From Methylobacterium sp. WSM2598 (GTDB taxonomy: Bacteria; Pseudomonadota; Alphaproteobacteria; Rhizobiales; Beijerinckiaceae), in the NCBI RefSeq assembly GCF_000379105.1, contig NZ_KB900609.1, positions 6,223,866 through 6,287,865 of the forward strand: a stretch of 64,000 bases of DNA, read 5' to 3'. Positions within the stretch are counted from its first letter, which is position 1; the number at the start of each line of letters is the position of its first letter. Under the pieces are notes generated by a model. The model saw only the letters and a list, made by a program, of their open reading frames with translations. It had not been told where the DNA came from and did not search any database. A program made the translations under genes and the position numbers. This document shows, in pieces, positions 16,860 through 24,543 of this stretch.

Positions 16860-17810
16860 ATGCCGCCCGCCGTGAACCGTCCGATGAGCCTCTCCGACTG
16901 GGGCCTGATCCTGCTCCTGTCGGTGCTCTGGGGCGGCTCGTTCTTCTTCGTGCGGGTCGCCCTCGACGCGCTGCCCCCGCTCACCGTCGTCGCCCTGCGC
17001 CTCGCGCTGGCGGCCCTGATCCTCAACGCCCTCGCGCCGCTCCTCGGCGCGCGCATGCCCCGCGACCGCGCGACCTGGGCCGCCTTCCTGGGCATGGGGA
17101 TCCTCAACAACGCGATCCCGTTCTGCCTGATCGCCTGGGGGCAGACGCAGATCGCCTCCGGCCTCGCCGCGCTGCTCAACGCGACGACGCCGCTCACCAC
17201 GGTGGTCGTCGCCCACTTCCTCACCCGCGACGAGCGGATGACCGGCCGGCGCCTCGCCGGGGTCGGGCTCGGCCTCGCGGGCGTCGCCGTGATGGTCGGC
17301 CCGGCGGTGCTGGGCGGGCTCGGGGCGGCGGCGCTCGCGCAGGGGGCGGTGCTCGCCGCGGCCTGGTCCTACGCCCTCGCGGGCGTCTACGGCCGGCGCT
17401 TCGGCCGGATGGGCCTGCCGCCCCTCGTCACCGCCGCCGGCCAGGTGACCTGCTCGGCGCTCCTCCTCGGGCCGCTCGCCCTCGCGCTGAACCGGCCCTG
17501 GACGCTGCCACCGCCGGGCCCGGGCGCCTGGGGCGCGGTGCTCGGCCTCGCCTGCCTCTCGACCGCGCTCGCCTATCTGATCTTCTTCCGCATCCTGGCG
17601 CGGGCCGGGGCGACCAACATCGCCCTCGTCACCTTCCTGATCCCGGTCTCGGCGATCGGCCTGGGCGTGCTCGTCCTCGGGGAGCGGCTCGACGCGCGGC
17701 AGATCGCCGGGATGGGGCTGATCGGGGCGGGCCTCGCCGCCATCGACGGACGGCTCCTCGACCGGCTGCGCCCGCGCGGCGCCCCGCGTCGCGGGCCCGG
17801 GGAGGCGTGA
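16860..17810 (+). CDS. EamA/DMT-superfamily transporter
   Basis: Inner-membrane protein of 316 residues with about ten hydrophobic segments in two EamA repeats, for example LILLLSVLWGGSFFFVRVAL and later VLGLACLSTALAYLIFF. The FFxxxALxxxPPLTVVALRLALA pattern of the first repeat and NNAIPFCLIAWGQ are typical of the drug/metabolite transporter superfamily. The substrate is unknown; exporters of amino acids or metabolites are common in the family. It lies 91 bp after the sugar dehydrogenase on the same strand, and the C-terminus is Arg/Pro rich. The convergent mgtC gene ends 49 bp downstream. Confidence 0.92.
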   Translation: MPPAVNRPMSLSDWGLILLLSVLWGGSFFFVRVALDALPPLTVVALRLALAALILNALAPLLGARMPRDRATWAAFLGMGILNNAIPFCLIAWGQTQIASGLAALLNATTPLTTVVVAHFLTRDERMTGRRLAGVGLGLAGVAVMVGPAVLGGLGAAALAQGAVLAAAWSYALAGVYGRRFGRMGLPPLVTAAGQVTCSALLLGPLALALNRPWTLPPPGPGAWGAVLGLACLSTALAYLIFFRILARAGATNIALVTFLIPVSAIGLGVLVLGERLDARQIAGMGLIGAGLAAIDGRLLDRLRPRGAPRRGPGEA

Positions 17811-17859
17811 GCCGCCCGAGCCGGGACGGCACCGCCCGCCGGAGCAGCGCGATGCTCCT

Positions 17860-18576
17860 CTAATCCACCGTGCGGGCCGTCCAGGTGGCGTGGCGCACGC
17901 CGGGCGCGCGTTCGAGGCTCACCACCACCGCGTCGAGTTCCGCCGGATCGACCGCGGTGCTGACCAGGGTCGCGACGAGTTCGACCTCGCCCTCGGCCGG
18001 CTCCTCGACCGTGACCTCGCTTACCGGGTAGTTCGCCCCCTCCAGCCGCTCGGTGAGGAGGTCGCGGGTGCGGCCCAGGGCGTCGCCCTCGGTCGTCAGG
18101 CGCACCTCGTAGGTCGCCTCGGTGGAGCGCTCGTCGATCGGGATGCGGTTGATCGCGTTGACCAGGGGGCGCAGCAGGGTGTTGCCGGCGAGCACCGCGC
18201 CGGCGACCAGCACGGCCTCGCCGAGAAGATCCGCCCCCGAATAGGCCCCGACCGCGGCCGAGCCCCACAGGGTCGCCGCCGTGTTGAGGCCGCGGACGTT
18301 CATGCCCTCCTTCATGATCACGCCCGCGCCCAGGAAGCCGACGCCGGACACCACGTAGGCGGTGATGCTGACCGCGCCGGCCTGGGCGTTGAGCCGCATG
18401 CCGAGATCGACGAAGGCCGCCGCGCCGACCGCGACCAGCACGTTGGTGCGCAGGCCCGCGGTCCGCTGCCGGTACTGCCGCTCCGCCCCGATCAGGGTTC
18501 CGAGCAGGAAGGCGACGAGGAGGCTGAGGGCGGAATCGACGAAGGCCCCGGGCTGGAACGCCTGAAAAGCCGCCAT
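17860..18576 (-). CDS. MgtC/SapB family membrane protein
   Basis: A 238-residue protein with four or five N-terminal membrane segments carrying the MgtC signature: GTLIGAERQYRQRTAGLRTN, VSGVGFLGAGVIMKEG and VRGLNTAATLW. A soluble C-terminal domain (about 145-238) of ACT-like character follows, with YEVRLTTEGDAL and VELVATLVST. MgtC proteins are linked to growth in low magnesium and to ATPase or membrane-potential control. The gene is divergent from the Crp-family regulator. Confidence 0.93.
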   Translation of the reverse strand: MAAFQAFQPGAFVDSALSLLVAFLLGTLIGAERQYRQRTAGLRTNVLVAVGAAAFVDLGMRLNAQAGAVSITAYVVSGVGFLGAGVIMKEGMNVRGLNTAATLWGSAAVGAYSGADLLGEAVLVAGAVLAGNTLLRPLVNAINRIPIDERSTEATYEVRLTTEGDALGRTRDLLTERLEGANYPVSEVTVEEPAEGEVELVATLVSTAVDPAELDAVVVSLERAPGVRHATWTARTVD

Positions 18577-18761
18577 GCCTGCATCATCCGCGTCGTCGAG
18601 GGAGCCGGCCGCTCATAGCCCGACCGCGCGGCCGGCGGAAGCCGGGCGCCGGCCCGGGAGCCGCTCCGCGACGGTACCCGCCGCAAAGTTATCCCCAACC
18701 CTGGCAAGCCCGGCCGCATCGTGGCAAGAACAACAAGGTGCGGGGGTTGCGGGGCGTCGTC

Positions 18762-19448
18762 ATGGGTCGTCTGGGGGTATTTCCGTTCTTCAAGGACGCG
18801 GGGGTCGACCTCGCCCCCTACGAGACCCGCTGCATCTGGAGACGCTTCGAGCCGAACGAGGTCCTGGTGGACTTCGACGACGCCTCGACGGACGTGTATT
18901 TCCTGGCCGCGGGCGAAGTGCGCATCCTCAACCGCACGCAATCGGGCAAGGAGGTGATCCTCGGGGAGATGCGCGGCGGCGAGTTCTTCGGGGAACTCGC
19001 GGCGATCGACGGGGTGAGCCGCTCGGCCAACGTCACGGCGCTGACGCGCGGCGAACTCTGCGTCGTGCCGGCGCCGGTCTTCCGCCAGATCGTCTTCGCG
19101 GCGCCGCCGATCGGGGACCGCCTGCTGCGCCTCCTCGCCAAGCGGGTGCGCTCGCTCAACGGCCGCCTGATGGAGCACGCGGTCCTCGACCTGCGCCACC
19201 GGCTCTACGCGGAGCTGCTGCGGCTCTCCTCGCCGCGGGCGGGCTCGGACGGCGAGCGGGTCGTGACCCCGCCGCCCTACCACCACGTGCTCGCCGCCCG
19301 GATCGGCTGCCGCCGCGAGCAGGTGACGCGGGAATTCACCGTGATGGCCCAGGAGGGCCTCGTGGACCGCACCCGCGGCGCCCTGATCCTGCGCCGGCCC
19401 GACCTGCTGGAAGCCCGGGTCGCCGAGGCGCTGCGGGAGGACGGCTGA
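18762..19448 (+). CDS. Crp/Fnr-family transcriptional regulator
   Basis: A 228-residue regulator with an N-terminal cyclic-nucleotide-binding-type beta barrel and a C-terminal winged helix. The effector domain has YFLAAGEVRILNR and GGEFFGELAAIDGVSRSANV, where the GELAxxD-R motif matches the phosphate-binding cassette of CAP-like domains. The HTH region reads HHVLAARIGCRREQVTREF. No Fnr-type Cys cluster is present. Effector and targets are unknown. A GTG at 18738 would add eight residues. The stressosome operon starts 413 bp downstream on the same strand. Confidence 0.92.
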   Translation: MGRLGVFPFFKDAGVDLAPYETRCIWRRFEPNEVLVDFDDASTDVYFLAAGEVRILNRTQSGKEVILGEMRGGEFFGELAAIDGVSRSANVTALTRGELCVVPAPVFRQIVFAAPPIGDRLLRLLAKRVRSLNGRLMEHAVLDLRHRLYAELLRLSSPRAGSDGERVVTPPPYHHVLAARIGCRREQVTREFTVMAQEGLVDRTRGALILRRPDLLEARVAEALREDG

Positions 19449-19861
19449 GCGCCGGCGGCGGCCGGTGCCGGTCGCCGAGACGGCCACCGGTTCGGCGGCG
19501 AAACCGACGTGAGGGCCGAAGCAGACTTGCCTCGCGCGCTCCTGCTTTGACGGAACGGCGCAGGGCGGTTCCGCCCAGCGACGTCGTCCTGTGCAGGATT
19601 CGCTACCCGAATCCGGCGCGGGTTGCTTAGGCCAACCAGTCGGGGGTGCGCGCGCACGCCGTGCATGCTACCGTTAGGTCATGTTCGGTTGCGTGTGCGG
19701 CCGGCGGCCGCGCCCGGTGGATCGGCGGCGACATCTCGGCCCTGCCTCCTCGTCGGCGACACCCCGATCGGGCCGCTGAGCGCGCGCCGGTTTCCGAACC
19801 GGGCGGGCGCGACGTGCAGCTCCTGCACCGCGGCGCATTCCCGGCGCGCGGCTAGGGGGGA
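19449..19861. other. upstream region of the stressosome operon
   Basis: A 413-bp gap without a supportable gene. It contains a short palindrome GGGCGGTTCCGCCC near 19564-19577, which may end the Crp-family transcript, and a less GC-rich stretch around 19610-19690 that could hold the operon promoter. I could not identify a credible -35/-10 or extracytoplasmic-sigma pair. Confidence 0.45.
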
Positions 19862-20728
19862 GTGGCGGTGGGCAGACTCGGACAGATCCTGTCGGCGCAA
19901 CACGAGCAGGTGCTCGACGCGTGGCTCCGCCGCCTCGACGCGCCCGGGGAGACCAAGCCCGGCCGGACGACCTCGCCCGGGCTGCTGCGGGTCGAACTCG
20001 CGGCCTTGCTGCGAGCCCTGACCGACGCCTTCCTCGCCGGCGAGGGCGGGGTGAGCGGCGAGCCCTTCGCGGCGATCGAGGCGCAGGCGACCGCCATGAG
20101 CGCGGCGCGGGCCCGGGACGGCTTCACCCCGATGGAGACGGCGAGCCTGCTGATGTCCCTCAAGGACGCGGCCGCCGAGGTGGTGCGGCGCGAGGCGGGT
20201 GCGGGGCCCGAGCATCCGGCCGAGATCCTCGCTCCCTTCGGCGCCGCCGTGGACCGGCTGGCCCTCGTGACCTTCGCGGCCTTCGTGGAGACGCGGGAGC
20301 GGCTGATCGAGCGGCAGAGCCGGGCGCTCCTCGACCTCGCCACCCCGGCGCTGCCGATCTGGCAGCGCATCATGCTGATGCCGCTCGTGGGGATCATCGA
20401 CACGCAGCGCGCGCGGCAGATCATGGAGAGGCTCCTCGACGCCCTCGGGCGGGAGGAGGCCTCGATCGCGATCCTCGACGTCACCGGGGTGCCGGTCATC
20501 GACAGCCGCGTCGCCCTGCACCTGACCAGGACCGTCGAGGCGGCGCGCCTGCTCGGCGCCCGGGTCGTGGTCACGGGCATCAGCCCGGACGCGGCCCAGA
20601 CCCTCGTGAAGCTCGACGTGACCCTCACCAGCATGATCACCCGGGGGACGCTGCGGGCCGGCCTCGCCGAGGCGTTCCGGCTCCTGCGCGAGGAGGTGCG
20701 GCCGAATCCGACCGAGGCGGGACTCTGA
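19862..20728 (+). CDS. RsbR-type stressosome scaffold with STAS domain
   Basis: A 288-residue protein whose N-terminal helical region (about 1-160, RsbRD_N-like) should be the sensing turret and whose C-terminal STAS domain (about 170-280) forms the stressosome shell. The STAS signature reads IAILDVTGVPVIDS and then VVVTGISPDAAQT. Ser215 occupies the first phosphoacceptor position (usually Thr in RsbR), and Thr247 may be the second. It has no globin or other recognisable ligand domain. A GTG start opens MAVGRLGQIL; GTG 19868 is an alternative. Its stop overlaps the rsbS start by one base (TGATG). Confidence 0.9.
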   Translation: MAVGRLGQILSAQHEQVLDAWLRRLDAPGETKPGRTTSPGLLRVELAALLRALTDAFLAGEGGVSGEPFAAIEAQATAMSAARARDGFTPMETASLLMSLKDAAAEVVRREAGAGPEHPAEILAPFGAAVDRLALVTFAAFVETRERLIERQSRALLDLATPALPIWQRIMLMPLVGIIDTQRARQIMERLLDALGREEASIAILDVTGVPVIDSRVALHLTRTVEAARLLGARVVVTGISPDAAQTLVKLDVTLTSMITRGTLRAGLAEAFRLLREEVRPNPTEAGL

Positions 20729-21117
20729 TGCGCGTGCCGATCCTGCGCTACGGCCGCGTCCTGCTGACGTCGCTGCCCGCCGACCTCACCGACCAGCAGG
20801 TGATGGACCTGCAGATCGACGCCCTGGCGCGGCTGCGGGACGGCCAGGCGGACGGGCTCGTCATCGACATCACGGCGGTGGACGTGGTCGATTCCTACAT
20901 GGCGCGCATCCTGTCGGAGACCGCCCGGATGGTGGGCATCATGGGCGGCGTCGCGGTGCTGGCCGGGATGCGCCCCGCCGTGGCGCTGACGCTGGTGGAG
21001 ATGGGGCAGAACCTGATCCGGATGGAGACGGCCTTCGACCTGGAAGGCGGCGTCGCCAAGGTCAGGCGCGCGATGGCCGCCCGCGGAGGTCGGAATGACG
21101 ACCCGCCCGCACCCTGA
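20728..21117 (+). CDS. rsbS: RsbS-type stressosome scaffold, stand-alone STAS protein
   Basis: A 129-residue single STAS domain. It aligns by eye with RsbS: MRVPILRYGRVLLTSL, GLVIDITAVDVVDSYMAR and GMRPAVALTLVEMG. Ser56 in VVDSYMA corresponds to the serine phosphorylated by RsbT to release the kinase from the complex. The gene starts one base inside the end of rsbR and its 3' end overlaps rsbT by 23 bases, so the three proteins are made together. Confidence 0.93.
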   Translation: MRVPILRYGRVLLTSLPADLTDQQVMDLQIDALARLRDGQADGLVIDITAVDVVDSYMARILSETARMVGIMGGVAVLAGMRPAVALTLVEMGQNLIRMETAFDLEGGVAKVRRAMAARGGRNDDPPAP

Positions 21118-21562
21118 CGCCTTCGCCCAGCCTCTGCGCGGCGGCCCGGCCGGCCGCGAGGGGGAATTGGCCGTCCGCGTCGCCGTCCGGATCCAGGAGG
21201 ATATCCTGGCGGCGCGCCACGCCGCCCGCGACGCGGCCCGGCTGGTCGGGCTCGGCACCGTGGACGAGACGAGGCTCGCCACCGCGGTCTCCGAACTGGC
21301 CCGCAACGCGCTCCGCTACGCCGGGGCGGGCGAGTGCCGCATCCTCGCCCGGACCAACGCCCTCGCCGTCACGGTCGCCGTCGAGGTCGAGGATCACGGC
21401 CCGGGGATCGACGACGTGGCCGCCGCCCTCACGCCGGGCTTCTCGACCGGGGGCGGGCTGGGGCTCGGGCTCCCCGCCGTGCAGCGGCTGATGGACGAGA
21501 TTTCCTTCGACACGCGGCCGGGCGGCACCCTGGTCCGCGCCAGCCTGGTGCGCCGGCCGTGA
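21095..21562 (+). CDS. rsbT: RsbT-like serine/threonine kinase, HATPase fold
   Basis: A 155-residue GHKL ATPase. The N box is VSELARNALRYAG, the G1 box VEDHGPGIDD, and the lid GFSTGGGLGLGLPAVQRLMDE. RsbT phosphorylates RsbS and RsbR and, once released, activates a downstream partner. A 25-residue N-terminal extension (MTTRPHPDAFAQPL) precedes the conserved core. The ATG at 21095 gives a 23-base overlap with rsbS. The stop overlaps the next start by four bases. Confidence 0.9.
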   Translation: MTTRPHPDAFAQPLRGGPAGREGELAVRVAVRIQEDILAARHAARDAARLVGLGTVDETRLATAVSELARNALRYAGAGECRILARTNALAVTVAVEVEDHGPGIDDVAAALTPGFSTGGGLGLGLPAVQRLMDEISFDTRPGGTLVRASLVRRP

Positions 21563-21972
21563 GCGAGGTGGTCGAAGCCCTCGGCTTCCGGATCCGGGCC
21601 GAGATCGACGCCGTGGAGGCGTGGCAGGAGGCCCGGCGCCTGGCCGAGCGCCACGGCTTCGGGACGGCCCGGGCGCACGACCTCGCCACGGCCGTGTCGG
21701 AACTGGCGACCAACCTGGTGCTGCACGCCCGCCGCGGCGGGACCCTCCGGCTCGCGGTGCGCCGCGAGGCGGACCGGCCGGTGATCGAGATCACGGCCGA
21801 GGATGACGGTCCGGGCATCGCCGACCTCGGCAAGGCCCTGGAGGACGGATACTCGACCGGCGGCGGCCTCGGCTGCGGCCTGCCCGGGACGCGCCGGCTC
21901 GTCGACCGCTTCGCGATCACCTCGGCCCCGGGAATCGGGACCCGCGTCGCCTGCGCGGTGCGTCGGGCATGA
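21559..21972 (+). CDS. second HATPase protein of the stressosome operon (anti-sigma/RsbT-like)
   Basis: A 137-residue GHKL ATPase from GTG 21559. N box: VSELATNLVLHARRGG; G1 box: AEDDGPGIADLGKALEDG; lid: YSTGGGLGCGLPGTRRLVD. It is a diverged paralogue of the preceding RsbT-like gene, about the same core length. The operon thus has two kinases. It could act as an anti-sigma factor (RsbW-like) or as a second switch protein; sequence alone does not decide. It overlaps both neighbours by four bases (GTGA and ATGA). Confidence 0.88.
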   Translation: MSEVVEALGFRIRAEIDAVEAWQEARRLAERHGFGTARAHDLATAVSELATNLVLHARRGGTLRLAVRREADRPVIEITAEDDGPGIADLGKALEDGYSTGGGLGCGLPGTRRLVDRFAITSAPGIGTRVACAVRRA

Positions 21973-22562
21973 GGATCGGCGCCGCATCCCGGACCTATCC
22001 GGGCGAGAGCCTGTGCGGCGACGGGGCGGCCTGGTGGGGCGAGGGGAGCGCGACGCTGGTCTGCCTCGCGGACGGGCTCGGGCACGGCGCCGAGGCCCAC
22101 CTCGCGGCGCGCGCCATCCTGGCCGTGGCGCGGGACTGCGCCGGGCTCGATCCGGCGCCGCGGCTCGCCGCCATCGACCGGGCGGTGCGACGCACCCGCG
22201 GCGGGGCCGCGCTCCTCGCGCGGATCGACCCCGCCGCCATGCGGCTCTCCCTCGCGGGGGTCGGCAACGTGCGGGCGGGCCTGTTCGGGCAAGAGACCCG
22301 GCGCTTCGACGGCACGCCCGGCATCGTCGGGGCGGGCCCGCGCGAGGTCCGCCCCCTCGATCTCGCCTTCGCGGCGGGGGACGCGCTGGTGCTGTGGACG
22401 GACGGCCTCGCCCCCGTCGAACTCGACGCGGACGAGCGGCGCCTGCGCGGCGACCCGCAGCGCCTCGCCGGCCGGCTGCTGGCCCGGTTCGGGCGGGCGG
22501 AGGACGACGCCACGGTGATCTGCGTGGGGCTCCCGGGCGATCAGGACTGCGCCGGCCCGTAG
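21969..22562 (+). CDS. RsbX-like PP2C-type phosphatase
   Basis: A 197-residue SpoIIE/PP2C-family phosphatase, the size of RsbX, which resets the stressosome by removing phosphate from RsbS and RsbR. Metal-binding aspartates sit in CGDGAAWW, CLADGLGHGAEA and VLWTDGLAP, and the C-terminal DDATVICVGL is typical. It has no sensory or response-regulator domain, which favours RsbX over RsbU. It starts in the ATGA overlap with the previous gene. Its last 22 bases overlap the converging tetR-type gene. Confidence 0.9.
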   Translation: MRIGAASRTYPGESLCGDGAAWWGEGSATLVCLADGLGHGAEAHLAARAILAVARDCAGLDPAPRLAAIDRAVRRTRGGAALLARIDPAAMRLSLAGVGNVRAGLFGQETRRFDGTPGIVGAGPREVRPLDLAFAAGDALVLWTDGLAPVELDADERRLRGDPQRLAGRLLARFGRAEDDATVICVGLPGDQDCAGP

Positions 22563-23173
22563 GCCGCGAAGAACACCCGCACCGCCTCGCCGATCAGGTA
22601 GGCCGCTTCCGCCGGGGTCGGCGGATCGCCCACCGCGAAGAGCAGGCGCCGCATCGTCGCCGCCGCGCAGAGGTCGAGGAAGTGGCGCGCGGCCAGCGCC
22701 GTGTCGGTCGGGCGCAGGCGCCCCGCCGCCACCTGCCGGTCGAGATAGGCCCGCAGCCGCTGCGCCCCCTGGACCGGACCCGCCTCGTAGAAGGCGCGGC
22801 CGAGCCGCGGGAACTTCTCCGAGGCGCCGATCACCGTGCGGATCGAGGCCACGTGGTCGGACCGGCACATCTCGTCGAGGAAGCTCAGGCCGAGCCGCCG
22901 CAGCACCGCCGGCACGTCGGGGTCGTCGACGTCGAGGCGGAAGAGGTTCTCGGCGAGGGTGCGCTTCTCCTCGACGGTCAGCGCCTCGAACAGCGCCTCC
23001 TTGCTGTCGAAGTAGACGTAGAGCGTGCCCTTCGAGACTCCCGCCGCCTTGGCGATGCTGCCCATGCTCGCCCCGTCGAAGCCGCAGGCGAGGAAGACCT
23101 CGCGCGCGCCGTCGAGGATCTGGCGGCGCTTGTCGCTCTCCGCCGCGTCGAGGGTGGTGGGACCATCGGCCAT
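22541..23173 (-). CDS. TetR-family repressor of the EmrAB-type pump
   Basis: A 210-residue regulator. The N-terminal HTH reads ILDGAREVFLACGFDGASMG and then IAKAAGVSKGTLYVYFDSKEALF. The C-terminal ligand-binding domain resembles the AcrR-type TetR_C family. It is divergent from the emrA-like gene, with a palindrome at 23271-23291 that overlaps the pump promoter, so repression relieved by a pump substrate is the natural reading. The 3' end overlaps the phosphatase gene on the other strand. Confidence 0.93.
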   Translation of the reverse strand: MADGPTTLDAAESDKRRQILDGAREVFLACGFDGASMGSIAKAAGVSKGTLYVYFDSKEALFEALTVEEKRTLAENLFRLDVDDPDVPAVLRRLGLSFLDEMCRSDHVASIRTVIGASEKFPRLGRAFYEAGPVQGAQRLRAYLDRQVAAGRLRPTDTALAARHFLDLCAAATMRRLLFAVGDPPTPAEAAYLIGEAVRVFFAAYGPAQS

Positions 23174-23270
23174 CCGAGAACCATTTCCTCCTTCGCGAAG
23201 CCGGTCAAGCCGGCCCGTCGATCGAGGGTGCGCCGGGACGGGGGAGAAAGCGCCCCCGACCAGGCCGCCG

Positions 23271-23299
23271 TTGACCGAACCGTTCGGTCAATCTATATC
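23271..23299 (+). promoter_or_regulatory. sigma70-type promoter with embedded palindromic operator
   Basis: The perfect inverted repeat TTGACCGAAC - C - GTTCGGTCAA spans 23271-23291. Its left end is also a -35 element (TTGACC, 23271-23276); 17 bases later comes TATATC (23294-23299), a good -10. A repressor bound to the palindrome would block RNA polymerase. The site lies between the tetR-type gene and emrA, 97 bases upstream of emrA. Confidence 0.85.
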
Positions 23300-23349
23300 G
23301 GTGCGCGCCGGCGGCGGTCAACCGCGTCGGGACGATCGGGGATCGGGCA

Positions 23350-24543
23350 ATGGCCTATCGGGACGAGTACGCGCAGGGTCAGGGCGTGCAGGGTGACGCG
23401 GCGCGCGACCGGGCTGCGCCGGACGCCGCGCCGGGAACGCCGCGGCGTCGCCTGCGCCGGGTCCTGCTGCCGCTCGCCCTGCTCGCCGCCCTCGGAGCGG
23501 GCGGCCGCGAGGGCTATGCCTGGTACACGACCGGCCGCTTCCTCGTGTCGACCGACGACGCCTACGTGCAGGCCGACATCGCGACGCTCGCCGCCAAGGT
23601 CTCGGGCTACCTCGCTTCCGTCCCGGTGGTGAACGGGCAGGCGGTGCGGGCGGGCGACGTCATCGCGCGCATCGACGACGGCGATTACCGGCTCGCCCTG
23701 CGGGCGGCCGAGGACAAGCTGGCGACGCAGCGCAGCACCATCGCGCGCATCGCCCGCCAGGTCGAGGCGGCCCGCGCCCAGGTGGCGCAGGGCGAGGCGC
23801 AGATCGAGGCGGCCCGCGCCGACCAGGTGCGCGCGGCGGCCGATTACCAGCGCCAGACGCAGCTCGCCCAGTCCGAATTCGCCGCCCGCGCCCGCCTGGA
23901 GCAGGCCAAGGCCGATCGCGACCGCTCGGACGCCAACGTCAAGGCCGCCGAGGCGGCCCTGCTCGCCGCCAAGGCCAACGTGGCGGTGCTGGAGGCGCAG
24001 GGCCGCGAGGCCGAGAGCCTCGCAGCCGAGCTCAGGACCGGGGTGGACCGCGCCGCCCGCGACCTCTCCTTCACGGAGCTGCGGGCGCCCTTCGACGGGG
24101 TGATCGGCAACAAGGCCGTGGAGGCGGGCGCCTACGTGCAGCCCGGCTCGCGCGTCGCCGCCCTGGTGCCCCTCGACAGCGTGCGCGTCGACGCGAACTT
24201 CAAGGAGACGCAGCTCGCCCGCATGCGGGTCGGGCAGCCGGTTCATATCCGGGTCGATGCCTGGCCCGACCGCGACATCCTCGGCACGGTCGAGAGCTTC
24301 TCGCCGGCCTCCGGCTCCGTCTTCAGCCTGCTGCCGCCCGACAACGCCACCGGCAACTTCACGAAGATCGTCCAGCGCCTGCCGGTGCGGGTGAAGGTGC
24401 CGGCCGAGATCGCCCGGGAGGGCCTGCTGCGCCCCGGCCTCTCGGTGGTGGCGAAGGTCGACACGCGCGGCCTCGGCGCGGAGGCCCCGGAGCCGCGCGC
24501 GGTCTCGCACGCCGCCGCGCAGCGGCATGCCGCTCGGGAGTGA
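23350..24543 (+). CDS. EmrA/HlyD-type membrane fusion protein
   Basis: A 397-residue periplasmic adaptor of a tripartite efflux pump. A short cytoplasmic N-terminus precedes one membrane segment (LLPLALLAALGAGG, about 38-51). The barrel-sandwich halves are VSTDDAYVQADIATLAAKVS and LSFTELRAPFDGVIGNKAV, flanking a coiled-coil hairpin (about 110-215) rich in Ala, Glu and Arg. The C-terminal part has PGLSVVAKVDTR. It overlaps the partner transporter gene by 17 bases and is expected to work with it and an outer-membrane channel not encoded here. Confidence 0.94.
   Translation: MAYRDEYAQGQGVQGDAARDRAAPDAAPGTPRRRLRRVLLPLALLAALGAGGREGYAWYTTGRFLVSTDDAYVQADIATLAAKVSGYLASVPVVNGQAVRAGDVIARIDDGDYRLALRAAEDKLATQRSTIARIARQVEAARAQVAQGEAQIEAARADQVRAAADYQRQTQLAQSEFAARARLEQAKADRDRSDANVKAAEAALLAAKANVAVLEAQGREAESLAAELRTGVDRAARDLSFTELRAPFDGVIGNKAVEAGAYVQPGSRVAALVPLDSVRVDANFKETQLARMRVGQPVHIRVDAWPDRDILGTVESFSPASGSVFSLLPPDNATGNFTKIVQRLPVRVKVPAEIAREGLLRPGLSVVAKVDTRGLGAEAPEPRAVSHAAAQRHAARE

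Noticed and set aside
19545..19600. Extracytoplasmic-sigma (EcfG-type GGAAC...CGTT) promoter before the stressosome operon
   Set aside because: GGAAC is present near 19552, but no CGTT-like -10 lies at the needed distance.
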